Below are positions 29,112 to 38,027 of a stretch of 64,000 nt of DNA, one piece after another; the first letter of the stretch is position 1, and each line of letters starts with the position of its first letter. The stretch comes from Campylobacter concisus ATCC 51562 (GTDB lineage Bacteria; Campylobacterota; Campylobacteria; Campylobacterales; Campylobacteraceae). Under the pieces are notes generated by a model. That model saw only the letters and a list, made by a program, of their open reading frames with translations, was not told the origin of the DNA and ran no database searches. The stretch covers positions 1 through 64,000 of the forward strand of contig NZ_ANNI01000008.1 of NCBI RefSeq assembly GCF_000466745.1, read 5' to 3'. The translations under genes were made by a program, and so were the position numbers.

Positions 29112-29130
29112 GGAGAGCAGATCGCTCTCC
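29112..29130 (-). terminator. rpsO terminator
   Basis: GGAGAGC and GCTCTCC form a seven-base-pair stem with an AGATC loop, six bases after the rpsO stop. The minus strand continues TTATTAAATTTCC, a moderate T-rich tract. Confidence 0.8.
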
Positions 29131-29136
29131 GATAGA

Positions 29137-29409
29137 TTATTTATCTCTTAAGCCAAGCTCAGAGATTAGTTTTGAATATGTAGTGTAGTCTTTATTTTTA
29201 AGATACTTTAAAAGTCTTTTTCTTTGACCAACTAGTTTTAAAAGACCTAAACGTGATGAAAAGTCTTTTTTGAAAATTTTAAGGTGTTCTGTAAGTTCAG
29301 TTATTCTAGCTGTTAAAAGAGCTATTTGAACTTCTGGAGAGCCTGTATCTCCCTCTTTTCTAGCGAATTTCGCAACTATTTGAGCTTTTTTAGCCGAATC
29401 CAAAGCCAT
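29137..29409 (-). CDS. rpsO: 30S ribosomal protein S15
   Basis: S15 is a primary binder of the 16S rRNA central domain. The 90-residue protein has the classical features: [51 protein letters not shown] split over the following helices, and a C-terminal [12 protein letters not shown] strong GGAGG precedes the ATG. It is a single gene, divergent from rrf2. Confidence 0.98.
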   Translation of the reverse strand: MALDSAKKAQIVAKFARKEGDTGSPEVQIALLTARITELTEHLKIFKKDFSSRLGLLKLVGQRKRLLKYLKNKDYTTYSKLISELGLRDK

Positions 29410-29555
29410 AATGACCTCCTGATTGGTGAATTTTGGAAGAGCGATTATAGCATTTAAAACATAAAGTTAGATAAAACTACGCTTTTTAAAAATTAATGAA
29501 AAATGCAGTAAAAATTTAATAAAATTAGGGCTATTTAAAGACTTAAGGAAGATAA

Positions 29556-29960
29556 ATGCTTTTTACAAAGGCAAGCGAATACGCTCTACTTTCACTTATT
29601 TTAATATCTCAAAAATCATCTCCAGTTGATGTTGATACGATCTCAAATGAACTTAAAATTTCAAAAAGCTTTTTAGCCAAAATTTTACAAAATCTTGCAA
29701 AAGATGGAATTTTAAAGTCGTTTAAAGGGGCAAATGGCGGTTTCGCGCTAAATAACAAACCTGAAAATTTAAGCATAAAAAAGATAATAGAGTGCGCTGA
29801 AAAACGTGAACTTAACGTCTTTGAGTGCTCATCTTCTGCGGATGGCTGCCCGTCAAATAAAGCCTCAAGCTGTCAAATTTGGTCGATGTTTAGCGGCCTT
29901 CAAAGCAAGATCGACGAGATGCTTGATGCGATCAAGCTAAGTGACATCGTTAAGAAGTAG
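29556..29960 (+). CDS. Rrf2-family transcriptional regulator
   Basis: The 134-residue protein has the Rrf2 winged helix: ASEYALLSLILISQ, then ISNELKISKSFLAKILQNLA and FKGANGGFAL. Three cysteines (91, 98, 106) lie where IscR/NsrR-type members bind an iron-sulfur cluster; Cys80 is also near. It may sense redox, nitric oxide or Fe-S status. It stands directly before flhA and may be co-transcribed with it. From memory, the rpsO-rrf2-flhA order also occurs in C. jejuni. The target genes are unknown. Confidence 0.9.
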   Translation: MLFTKASEYALLSLILISQKSSPVDVDTISNELKISKSFLAKILQNLAKDGILKSFKGANGGFALNNKPENLSIKKIIECAEKRELNVFECSSSADGCPSNKASSCQIWSMFSGLQSKIDEMLDAIKLSDIVKK

Positions 29961-29962
29961 AC

Positions 29963-32155
29963 TTGGCAAAGCAAAAAAATAATATCTTAACTCTTGTTGC
30001 GCCGTTTCTTGCGCCAATTGTTAAGTTTAAAAGTCTTAGCATCGTTGGTATCATTGTTGCCATCCTTGCTATCATCATCGTACCGCTTCCAAGCGCGGTG
30101 CTTGACTTTTTCCTAGCACTTTCTATTTCGATTTCTGTGCTTATAATCTTAATTTCGATTTATGTGCCAAAACCAACCGATCTTAGTACGTTTCCGACAC
30201 TGATCCTTATCGTTACGCTTTTTCGCCTCTCGCTAAATATCGCAACCACGCGTATGATCTTAAGCGAAGGTCACAACGGCCCAGAAGCGGTCAGCGAGAT
30301 CATATCAAGCTTTGGAAATTTCGTAGTTGGCGGCAACTTCGTTATCGGCACCATCGTCTTTTGTATCTTGGTTCTCATAAATTTCATGGTCGTAACAAAG
30401 GGCTCAACACGTGTGAGCGAGGTGCAAGCACGTTTTACACTTGATGCGATGCCAGGTAAGCAAATGGCGATAGATGCGGACTTAAACGCAGGTTTGATTG
30501 ATGAAAAAACAGCGCGCGAAAGACGCCAAGCCATCATCGGTGAGGCAAATTTCTATGGCGCGATGGATGGTTCGTCTAAATTTATAAAAGGTGATGCCGT
30601 CGCTGGCATCATCATCACTATCATTAATATCATCGGTGGCTTTGCTATCGGCTCGTTTCAGCACGGCCTTGATATGGCGACATCGGCTCAGTATTATACG
30701 ATTCTAACCATCGGCGATGGACTTGTGAGCCAGATCCCAGGGCTTATCACATCAACAGCGACTGCTATCATCATCACAAGGGCTAGCAAGGACGATGAGG
30801 ACTTTGCAGAAGGCACGTTAAATCAGCTATTAGGGGATTATAAAACCTTACTGATAGTGGGCTTCATACTATTTATGTTTGCCCTTGTTCCAGGGCTTCC
30901 GACTCTTTCTCTTGGCTTTATAGCAGTGCTATTTTTGGGACTTGGCTACATCATCAAGCAGACAAAAGATGGCGGGCTAAATTTAAGCCTTGCATCAAAA
31001 GACAAAACAGCTTCTAAAAAAGCTGGAGCCGCTACGCAAGGTGGAGCAGGGGCAGCTGTTAGTGGTGCCACTACTAAGGTGCCAAAGAAGAGCGACGAAG
31101 AGATCGCAAGAGAAGAAGAGACAAAGATAAACGATATCTTAAAGCTTGAAATTTTAGAACTCGACCTAGGATATGGTCTGCTAAAGCTAGCTGATGTGGA
31201 TCTCATTGAGAGGATTCGTGCTATGAGGCGAAATATCGCTTCAAGTCTTGGCTTTTTGATGCCAAAGATAAGGATCCGCGACAACCTTCAACTACCGCCA
31301 AACGAGTACCGCTTTAAGCTAAAAGGTATCGTGATCGGTCAGGGTGAAATTTATGCTGATAAATTTCTAGCGATGGATAGTGGACTAGTTAGCGAAGATA
31401 TCGAGGGGATTCCGACAAAAGAGCCAGCTTTTGGACTAGATGCGCTCTGGATCGATGCTAGCGTCAAAGAGGATGCCATACTTAGTGGCTACACGATAGT
31501 TGATCCTGCAAGCGTCATCTCAACGCATATGAGTGAGCTTATCAAGCAAAACGCAGCCGAGCTTCTAACTCGCCAAGAGACGCAAAATTTATTAGACAAG
31601 CTAAAGATCGACTACCCAGTTGTAGTCGAGGATACGCTAAGGATCGCACCTATAAATTTGATCCAAAAGGTTTTAAAAGCGCTGCTTAAAGACAATATCC
31701 CGATCAAAGATTTGCTTAGCATACTTGAATCAATTAGCGACATCGCCGAGGTTAGCAAAAACCTAGACATGATCATCGAGCACGTACGTGCAGCACTCTC
31801 ACGTGTCATCACTTCGCTTTATGTCGATGAGAAAGGTCAGCTAAATTTTTACATTTTAGATAGTGCCGCACAGCAAAAGCTTATGGACGCGGTGCAGTAT
31901 AAAGACGGTGCGTATCATCTTATGATAAATGTGGCTCAAACTTCATCGATCGTTCAGGCTCTAAGGCATGAAAAAGAGAAACGTCCGATGAGTCAGCATG
32001 GCGAAATGGTGCTTTGTGTGGAGCCAAGTCTAAGAAAATTTATAGCAAATATCTGCGCAAATTTTGCCATCGACATCGTGGTGCTAAGCTTTGCTGAGAT
32101 CTCGGCAAATACGCCATTTGAAACGGTTGGCGTCATAGAAATAGAAAATTTATAA
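29963..32155 (+). CDS. flhA: Flagellar biosynthesis protein FlhA
   Basis: FlhA is the export-gate protein of the flagellar type III secretion system. The N-terminal half (about 20-330) has some eight transmembrane helices and the conserved cytoplasmic loop LSLNIATTRMILSEGHNGP through VQARFTLDAMPGKQMAIDAD. The C-terminal half (about 390-730) is the cytoplasmic cargo-binding domain. A Gly/Ala/Thr/Lys-rich linker lies between. At 730 residues it is normal. The start is TTG, two bases after the rrf2 stop. In Campylobacter FlhA is also needed for sigma-54 flagellar gene activation. Confidence 0.97.
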   Translation: MAKQKNNILTLVAPFLAPIVKFKSLSIVGIIVAILAIIIVPLPSAVLDFFLALSISISVLIILISIYVPKPTDLSTFPTLILIVTLFRLSLNIATTRMILSEGHNGPEAVSEIISSFGNFVVGGNFVIGTIVFCILVLINFMVVTKGSTRVSEVQARFTLDAMPGKQMAIDADLNAGLIDEKTARERRQAIIGEANFYGAMDGSSKFIKGDAVAGIIITIINIIGGFAIGSFQHGLDMATSAQYYTILTIGDGLVSQIPGLITSTATAIIITRASKDDEDFAEGTLNQLLGDYKTLLIVGFILFMFALVPGLPTLSLGFIAVLFLGLGYIIKQTKDGGLNLSLASKDKTASKKAGAATQGGAGAAVSGATTKVPKKSDEEIAREEETKINDILKLEILELDLGYGLLKLADVDLIERIRAMRRNIASSLGFLMPKIRIRDNLQLPPNEYRFKLKGIVIGQGEIYADKFLAMDSGLVSEDIEGIPTKEPAFGLDALWIDASVKEDAILSGYTIVDPASVISTHMSELIKQNAAELLTRQETQNLLDKLKIDYPVVVEDTLRIAPINLIQKVLKALLKDNIPIKDLLSILESISDIAEVSKNLDMIIEHVRAALSRVITSLYVDEKGQLNFYILDSAAQQKLMDAVQYKDGAYHLMINVAQTSSIVQALRHEKEKRPMSQHGEMVLCVEPSLRKFIANICANFAIDIVVLSFAEISANTPFETVGVIEIENL

Positions 32156-32164
32156 AGGAAAACG

Positions 32165-33190
32165 ATGAAAATTTATCACCTCTCACACACCGATCTTGAC
32201 GGATACGGCGCACAATACATAACAAATTTTTACTTCAAAGATGTGAAATTTTTAAACTCAAACTACGGCAGAGAGATAGATGATAAATTTGCTCAAATTT
32301 TAACTGAGATAGATGCCTCAAATGACGATAAAAACATCATTTTGATCACTGATCTAAATTTAACTCTAGCTCAGTGTGAGAGCTTTGAGGAGATGATAGA
32401 GGGTAAAAATATAAAGCTATTTTTACTAGATCATCACCAAAGCGGTGCCGAGTGCGCGAGTAGCTACCCTTGGTATTTTTTGGATAGTTCAAGGTGCGCT
32501 ACAAAGATCACTTACGACTTTTTTGCGGGCATTTTTGGTCAAAACAAAGAGCTTGAAATTTTTAGTGACGTCGTAAATGCCGTGGATATCTGGCTAAAAG
32601 ATGATAAAAATTTCGAAATGGGCAAAGTTTGCTTGGGACTTGTTGCAAATGCTAAAGAGATAAATAAAGTGATGTTTGAAGCTGAAAATAACCTCTATAT
32701 GGATCATCTCTTAAAAGAAGCAAGCAAATTTTTTAACGAGAAAAACGACTATATCGGCCTTGATATGCAGGTGCATGCTATTAAGAAGTCATTTTTCAAA
32801 GAGGATAAAGACGATACGCTAAGTAATCTAATCTCAAACTACGTCGTAAAAAAACTTAGTGAAAATAAAGAGAAATTTAGCATCACTTATAAAGATCATA
32901 AAGGAATTTTAACCTACAATATCGGCAATGTTTCGGTCATCGGCAACGACTTTTTAGTGGCAAATCCTGAATTTGACTTCTTTATCGACGTGACAAATAA
33001 AAAAACGCTAAGCTTTCGCGCAAATGGCAAGCTAGACGTTAGCGCCATGGCAAAGCATCTAGTTGGTGGCGGCGGACACGTGAACGCAAGTGGCGGATTA
33101 TTTGCAAATTTTAAAGATGGCTTTAGCTACGAGCCGATCAAGGCACAGATAGTTGATCTAATAACTAAAAAAACACAGGAGGAAATATGA
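32165..33190 (+). CDS. DHH-family phosphoesterase
   Basis: The 341-residue protein has an N-terminal DHH domain, with HTDLDGYGAQ (Asp10, Asp12) and DHHQSG (Asp89-His91) as metal ligands, and a C-terminal DHHA1 domain with the GGGGHVNASGG motif. These are the two modules of nanoRNases and cyclic-dinucleotide phosphodiesterases. The substrate cannot be told from sequence. A good AAGGAAAA site precedes the ATG. It overlaps the next small gene by four bases. Confidence 0.88.
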   Translation: MKIYHLSHTDLDGYGAQYITNFYFKDVKFLNSNYGREIDDKFAQILTEIDASNDDKNIILITDLNLTLAQCESFEEMIEGKNIKLFLLDHHQSGAECASSYPWYFLDSSRCATKITYDFFAGIFGQNKELEIFSDVVNAVDIWLKDDKNFEMGKVCLGLVANAKEINKVMFEAENNLYMDHLLKEASKFFNEKNDYIGLDMQVHAIKKSFFKEDKDDTLSNLISNYVVKKLSENKEKFSITYKDHKGILTYNIGNVSVIGNDFLVANPEFDFFIDVTNKKTLSFRANGKLDVSAMAKHLVGGGGHVNASGGLFANFKDGFSYEPIKAQIVDLITKKTQEEI

Positions 33191-33414
33191 AAGAAGAAGA
33201 GGTAAGCGTAGAAGAACTTAGCTATGAGCTTAGTATGGTGCTTGAGGCGATGTTCTACTATGCTGGAGTAAAAAAAGATAAACTTGAAGAGGCGGCAAAT
33301 CTTTATGTTGAGTGCATCGATGATGCGTTAGAAAATTCTGACGCTAGCGGTAGCGACGAGGTCATAGAGATAGTTGAATATATGAAAAAACATCATTCAA
33401 AATTATTTAAATAA
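33187..33414 (+). CDS. Small acidic protein of unknown function
   Basis: I do not recognise this 75-residue protein. It is acidic, looks all-helical and starts MKEEEVSVEELSYELSMVLE. It has no signal peptide or membrane segment. It is well supported as a gene: its ATG overlaps the stop of the DHH phosphoesterase, and AGGAGG stands just upstream. Coupling to the phosphoesterase suggests a related role, but no function can be given. Confidence 0.8.
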   Translation: MKEEEVSVEELSYELSMVLEAMFYYAGVKKDKLEEAANLYVECIDDALENSDASGSDEVIEIVEYMKKHHSKLFK

Positions 33415-33423
33415 GGAAAGAAA

Positions 33424-33834
33424 ATGAAGAAAATTTTAGTTTTAGTGGCAGCGGTTTTTGCGTTAAATACTATGGCAAATGAAAATTTAGACAAAGCAAA
33501 CGAGCTTTATGCAAAGAAAAATTTTAATGAAGCTTATCTTTATTTTAATAAGGCTTGTGGAGAGGGCGAGAAAAAAGCTTGCACGATGAATGCGATCATG
33601 CTATTTAACGGCGACGGCGTAGCAAAAGATAGAGTTCAGGCTGAGAAAATTTTTACAAAAATGTGCGACGAAAATGAGGGCATGGCTTGCGAAAAACTAG
33701 GTGAAATGATCGCTTATGGCCTTGTAAAAGATAAAGATGCAAACGAAGCAAAGAACGAAGAAAAAGCAAAGGCTTTATTTAAAAAAGCTTGTGATAACGG
33801 CTACCAACCAGCTTGCGACTTTGTGACAAAATAA
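33424..33834 (+). CDS. Secreted cysteine-rich Sel1-repeat protein (Hcp-like)
   Basis: The 136-residue protein has a signal peptide (about 1-18, MKKILVLVAAVFALNTMA). After it come about three Sel1-like helix-pair repeats with paired cysteines spaced as in Helicobacter cysteine-rich proteins: ACGEGEKKAC, MCDENEGMACEKLGEM and KKACDNGYQPAC. Each repeat probably has one disulfide in the periplasm. The Hcp family is expanded in epsilonproteobacteria; its cellular role is unclear. AAGGAAAG precedes the ATG. Confidence 0.88.
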   Translation: MKKILVLVAAVFALNTMANENLDKANELYAKKNFNEAYLYFNKACGEGEKKACTMNAIMLFNGDGVAKDRVQAEKIFTKMCDENEGMACEKLGEMIAYGLVKDKDANEAKNEEKAKALFKKACDNGYQPACDFVTK

Positions 33835-33850
33835 ATTTAAGAGGCTTAAA

Positions 33851-34780
33851 ATGGGCTACAAGCATAAAGATTTGATAGGAACTAGAGAGCTTAGCAAAGA
33901 AGAAATTTTATATTTTTTAGAGGCGGCGAAAGAGTTTAAGGAGCTAAATTTAAGCCAAGTGAAAAAAAATGACTATCTTCGCGGAAAGACCACGATCAAC
34001 GCATTTTATGAAAACTCGACAAGAACTAGAACATCCTTTGAGATCGCAGCAAAGAGACTTGGGGCTGATACGATAAATTTCAGCTCGTCAAGCTCTAGTG
34101 TGACAAAGGGCGAGAGCCTAAATGACACGATGAATAACATGGCTGCTATGAGAACTGATATCATCGTGCTTCGTCACCCAAGCTCTGGAGCGGCGAAATT
34201 TGCAGCTGATAGGACAGAGGCTAGCGTCGTAAATGCAGGGGACGGCACAAATGAGCACCCAAGCCAAGCTCTGCTTGATCTTTTCACACTAAGAGAGCAT
34301 GGCAAAATTTTAGATAAAAATTTAAACGTGGCGATCATTGGCGACATCGCTAGAAGCCGCGTGGCAAGGTCAGACATCTGGGCAATGAAGAAATTTGGCA
34401 TAAATTTAAAGCTCTTTGCACCAAGGATGATGATGCCAAAAGATGCTGAGGTCTTTGAGTCTAAAATTTGCAAAAATATGGAAGAAGCCTGCGAGGGCAG
34501 TGATGTCATCATTATGCTTCGCATCCAGCTAGAGCGTGGCGGTGCGGACGTGGCATTTCCAAGCTCGAGAGAGTACTCAAAATTCTTTGGACTAAATAAA
34601 AATAGGATAAAGCTAGCCAAACCTGATGCGATCGTACTGCATCCAGGACCAATAAATAGGGGCGTGGAGTTAAATTCAGACGTGGCTGATGGCACGCACT
34701 CAGTCATACTAAATCAAGTTGAAAACGGCGTTGCGATAAGAATGGCGATACTAAATACGCTTGCAAAAAATAGGGGCTAA
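33851..34780 (+). CDS. pyrB: Aspartate carbamoyltransferase catalytic chain
   Basis: Joins carbamoyl phosphate and aspartate in pyrimidine synthesis. The carbamoyl phosphate motif STRTRTSFE lies at about 57-65, HPSQALLDLF near 138, and ARSRVARSDIWA and LHPGPINRGVEL follow. At 309 residues it is normal. No regulatory pyrI gene is adjacent. The dihydroorotase gene starts two bases after its stop, so the two steps are encoded together. Confidence 0.97.
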   Translation: MGYKHKDLIGTRELSKEEILYFLEAAKEFKELNLSQVKKNDYLRGKTTINAFYENSTRTRTSFEIAAKRLGADTINFSSSSSSVTKGESLNDTMNNMAAMRTDIIVLRHPSSGAAKFAADRTEASVVNAGDGTNEHPSQALLDLFTLREHGKILDKNLNVAIIGDIARSRVARSDIWAMKKFGINLKLFAPRMMMPKDAEVFESKICKNMEEACEGSDVIIMLRIQLERGGADVAFPSSREYSKFFGLNKNRIKLAKPDAIVLHPGPINRGVELNSDVADGTHSVILNQVENGVAIRMAILNTLAKNRG

Positions 34781-34782
34781 CG

Positions 34783-36060
34783 ATGAAAATAGCAATAATT
34801 AACGGCACTATCGTAAATAGCGACGAGAAATTTAAGGCAAATATCCTAATAGAAAACGGCAAAATAGCCAAAATCGGAAGTGAGAAATTTGAGGCAGAGA
34901 AGGTTATCGATGCCACAGATAAGCTAGTCATGCCAGGACTTATCGACATGCATGTGCATTTTCGCGATCCTGGTCAAGAGTATAAAGATGACATCATCTC
35001 AGGCTCGCAGGCAGCGGTGGCTGGAGGAGTGACAACCTGCCTTTGCATGGCTAACACAAACCCAGTAAATGACAATGCCTCGATCACAAGAGCGATGATA
35101 GAAAAAGCTAAAAACTGCGGGCTAATCGATCTTTTGCCAATAGCAGCCATCAGCAAAGGGCTTGGTGGCAACGAGATCGTCGAAATGGGCGATCTTATAG
35201 AGGCTGGAGCAGTTGCATTTAGCGATGATGGCCTACCAGTGACTAGCTCAAGCGTAATGAGAGCAGCACTTGAGTATTCAAGTATGTTTGGTAGCTTTTG
35301 TATAAGCCACTCAGAGGATTGCTCGCTTTGCAGACAGGGCGTCATGCACGAGGGCAAGGTCTCAGCCATACTTGGACTTCGCGGAATGGCAAGAGAGAAA
35401 GAGGAGATCGCAGTGAGTCGTGATATGCTACTTGCAAAGCTTACTAAAGCACACATCCATATCGCTCACGTAAGCTCGGAGTACTCGCTAAAGATCATCG
35501 AAATGGGCAAAAAAGAGGGCATAAACATCACGTGTGAGGCTACACCACACCACTTTAGCTTTAGCGACGATGAAATTTTGAAAAATGCTTACGATACAAA
35601 TTTCAAAATGTCACCGCCACTTCGCGAGATAAGCGACGTAAAAGCGGTAAGAGAGGCGCTAAAAAGCGGTCTTATAGACGTTATCGCCACCGATCACGCC
35701 CCGCACCACACAGACGAAAAGATAGTAGAATTTGATAAGGCGCCATTTGGCATCATCGGACTTCAAACCCTTGTGCCACTCACTCTTAAACTCGTAAATG
35801 AGGGCGTTATAAGCTTAGAGCGCATGGTGGAGCTAACATCTACAAATGCAGCTAAGATGCTAAATTTAAAAGATAAAGGCAGGCTTGCTGAGGGCATGCT
35901 AGCTGACATCGCGGTGATAGATCCTGAGATCGAGTATGTTTATGATGAGAAGATAAACCGCTCAAAATCTATAAATTCTCCACTCTTTGGTAAAAAACTA
36001 AAAGGCGCAGCGACTACCACGATAAAAAGTGGCAAGATCGTTTATGAGTTTGGGAAATAG
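34783..36060 (+). CDS. pyrC: Dihydroorotase
   Basis: Cyclises carbamoyl aspartate to dihydroorotate. The amidohydrolase metal motifs are present: MHVHFRDPGQEYKDD (about 57-71), HSED and HIAHVSS in the middle, and IATDHAPHH near 303. At 425 residues it is the longer class I type. It follows pyrB by two bases. Which of several dihydroorotase paralogues this is cannot be told here, so the symbol is tentative. Confidence 0.93.
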   Translation: MKIAIINGTIVNSDEKFKANILIENGKIAKIGSEKFEAEKVIDATDKLVMPGLIDMHVHFRDPGQEYKDDIISGSQAAVAGGVTTCLCMANTNPVNDNASITRAMIEKAKNCGLIDLLPIAAISKGLGGNEIVEMGDLIEAGAVAFSDDGLPVTSSSVMRAALEYSSMFGSFCISHSEDCSLCRQGVMHEGKVSAILGLRGMAREKEEIAVSRDMLLAKLTKAHIHIAHVSSEYSLKIIEMGKKEGINITCEATPHHFSFSDDEILKNAYDTNFKMSPPLREISDVKAVREALKSGLIDVIATDHAPHHTDEKIVEFDKAPFGIIGLQTLVPLTLKLVNEGVISLERMVELTSTNAAKMLNLKDKGRLAEGMLADIAVIDPEIEYVYDEKINRSKSINSPLFGKKLKGAATTTIKSGKIVYEFGK

Positions 36061-36112
36061 TCTAAAGTTGCTCGCACTTGCGGGCAAATTTGCTTTAGAT
36101 GCTTTGAGATAT

Positions 36113-36142
36113 AAAATTTGCTAGAAATTTCTAGCAAATTTT
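36113..36142. terminator. Bidirectional terminator between pyrC and pepD
   Basis: A perfect 30-base palindrome: AAAATTTGCTAGAAA is followed directly by its reverse complement. It sits between two converging genes, 52 bases after pyrC and five bases after the pepD stop. T-rich ends in both directions fit a two-way terminator. Confidence 0.8.
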
Positions 36143-36147
36143 ACTTT

Positions 36148-37437
36148 TTATGAGTTATATTTTTTAACGATACCGCGAACTACTTTTTCTATAAAAAGCG
36201 CAGATTCAACTTCGCAGCATTCTCTTGTTGAGTGAGGTGAGTGGATGTTTGGTCCTATTGAGCAAGCACTAAGACCCGCTTTTTTCTCTAAAAGTACGCC
36301 ACACTCTAAACCAGCGTGAACGGCTGTTATCCTTGCATTTGGCTTATAAATTTTTAGCTCTTCTAGGATGTCGTTTGCAAATTTATCATTTATAGGCTTC
36401 CAAGCCGGGTTTCTATCTTTTGTAATGACGCTAAAGCCAAGTGCTTTTGCAAGCTCAGAAATTTCAAATTCCATTCTATTTAGTCCGTCTTTACTCATTG
36501 ATCTAGCAAAAAACTCCACTTCAAGTATGCCATCATCTTTGATCTTTACAAGCGAGAGATTGACGCTATCTTGTGGTATGCCCAGCTCGCAGTTATAGGC
36601 TCTTACGCCTTGTGAAAATGAGTTAATAAGAGCTAAAATTTTCTCGCCATTTTCTAAAATTTCATCTCCAGTGCCAAGCTTTTTCACGCTTAAATTCTCA
36701 CACTCGCTCTTTAGCTCTTTATCGCTTAGAACCAGTGCGGTTGCGCCACTTGGGATAGAGTTGCTTCGCTCGCCACCTTCAAATTTGACAAGCTTACAGC
36801 CATTTTTAGTCACAAACGCCGCTAAAATCTTGATCGCATTTGGGATATTTTTATGTATCTCATTACCAGAGTGTCCGCCAGGAAGCCCACTTACTTTTAC
36901 TTCATAAAGCGTGCTCTCTTTTGTTTTTTTGCTATTAAGCGAGATAGTGGCAAATAAATTTACACCGCCAGCGCAGCCGATAGTGACGCGGTCGTCCTCT
37001 TCGCTATCTAAATTTAAAAGCTTATCGGCTTTTAGATCGCCACTAAAGCCAGTAGCTCCGATCATGCCAACTTCTTCGTTGTTTGTAAAGAGGCACTCAA
37101 TGTCGTCAAATTCGCTTATCATCTGCATCATGATAGCCACGCCGATGCCGTTATCGGCACCTAAAGATGATTTTTTAGCCCTCATGTAGCCATCATCACC
37201 GTAAACTATTTCGATCTTTGGAGCATCGCCCATGCAGACCATATCATAGTGGCTTTGCAAGCAAATTTTTGGCTTGCCTTTAAACGCATGAATGTTGCCA
37301 AAGCTATCGACCGCGACCTCACAGCCCTTATCTTTTGCATAGCTAGCTAGAAAATCACGCATCTTATCAGTCTCATAACTGCAGTGTGGTATCGCAGCAA
37401 GTGTCTCAAATTTCTTTAAAATTTCACTCTTTGACAT
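36148..37437 (-). CDS. pepD: Aminoacyl-histidine dipeptidase (peptidase D, M20 family)
   Basis: A cytosolic two-zinc dipeptidase. Metal and catalytic motifs are visible: CLQSHYDMVCMG, SLGADNGIGVAIMM with the bridging Asp, and LFTNNEEVGMIGATG with the catalytic Glu. PGGHSGNEIH lies in the dimerisation lid, and GPNIHSPHSTRECCEV supplies the last His. The 429 residues are a little shorter than E. coli PepD (485). It follows the MerP-like gene by 16 bases and is probably transcribed with it. Confidence 0.93.
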   Translation of the reverse strand: MSKSEILKKFETLAAIPHCSYETDKMRDFLASYAKDKGCEVAVDSFGNIHAFKGKPKICLQSHYDMVCMGDAPKIEIVYGDDGYMRAKKSSLGADNGIGVAIMMQMISEFDDIECLFTNNEEVGMIGATGFSGDLKADKLLNLDSEEDDRVTIGCAGGVNLFATISLNSKKTKESTLYEVKVSGLPGGHSGNEIHKNIPNAIKILAAFVTKNGCKLVKFEGGERSNSIPSGATALVLSDKELKSECENLSVKKLGTGDEILENGEKILALINSFSQGVRAYNCELGIPQDSVNLSLVKIKDDGILEVEFFARSMSKDGLNRMEFEISELAKALGFSVITKDRNPAWKPINDKFANDILEELKIYKPNARITAVHAGLECGVLLEKKAGLSACSIGPNIHSPHSTRECCEVESALFIEKVVRGIVKKYNS

Positions 37438-37453
37438 ATCTGCCTCCGTAAAT

Positions 37454-37711
37454 TTATTTTATCTCGCCCTTATAGCCAGTCGCATCGACCGCCTTTAAAA
37501 GCTCCTTTTCATCGACTTTGTCATCTGCTATAACGACGGCTTTTCGCTCTTTTAGCGATACATCTGCCTTTTTTACGCCCTCAACGCTAAGTGCAGCCTT
37601 TCGCACTATCGCTGTGCAAAGCGGACAGTGCATGCTAGGCACTGAAATTTCTATCTTTTTATCAGCGTAGCAACTAAGTGTAAGAAGGGCTAAAACTAAA
37701 ATTTTACGCAT
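37454..37711 (-). CDS. Periplasmic heavy-metal-associated (MerP-like) protein
   Basis: The 85-residue protein has a signal peptide (about 1-16, ending CYA) and one HMA ferredoxin-like domain. Cys29 and Cys32 in SMHCPLC are the metal ligands, in the usual GMxCxxC position. This is the layout of MerP or a small periplasmic metallochaperone. It overlaps the MerT-like gene by eight bases. The metal could be mercury, copper or zinc; no merA or merR is nearby. Confidence 0.85.
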   Translation of the reverse strand: MRKILVLALLTLSCYADKKIEISVPSMHCPLCTAIVRKAALSVEGVKKADVSLKERKAVVIADDKVDEKELLKAVDATGYKGEIK

Positions 37712-38027
37712 AAATTTCTCCTAAAAGCTCCGGATATGTAAGGAGTAAAAGTAGTATCACTCCAAAAAGTATATATATAAGTATCCATTTTTTCTTTTTA
37801 TAGCTTAGGTTGCAACTTTTTGGCTTGTAAAATAAAGCCACACCTGAGATCACAAAGCAAATGACCGCCACGACGCTTAAAGGGACGCGGTACTCGTATA
37901 AATTTTGTGTCCAAGATAGAAAAGAAAAAGATGTGCCAAAAAGCAAGAAAAGAAGTGCCGGTAAGCAGCACAAGGTAGCGCCTATAGCACTACCTATGGA
38001 TGTTAGTATCAGCCAAAAGGCTCTCAT
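37704..38027 (-). CDS. MerT-like inner membrane metal transporter
   Basis: The 107-residue protein has three predicted transmembrane helices (about 6-30, 48-67, 80-100). Vicinal Cys20-Cys21 lie in the first helix, ATLCCLPALLF, the hallmark of MerT, where they pass Hg2+ inward. A further Cys72 lies in the loop between helices two and three. It overlaps the Tat transglutaminase gene by four bases and the MerP-like gene by eight, so the trio is translationally coupled. The metal is not certain. Confidence 0.82.
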   Translation of the reverse strand: MRAFWLILTSIGSAIGATLCCLPALLFLLFGTSFSFLSWTQNLYEYRVPLSVVAVICFVISGVALFYKPKSCNLSYKKKKWILIYILFGVILLLLLTYPELLGEIYA

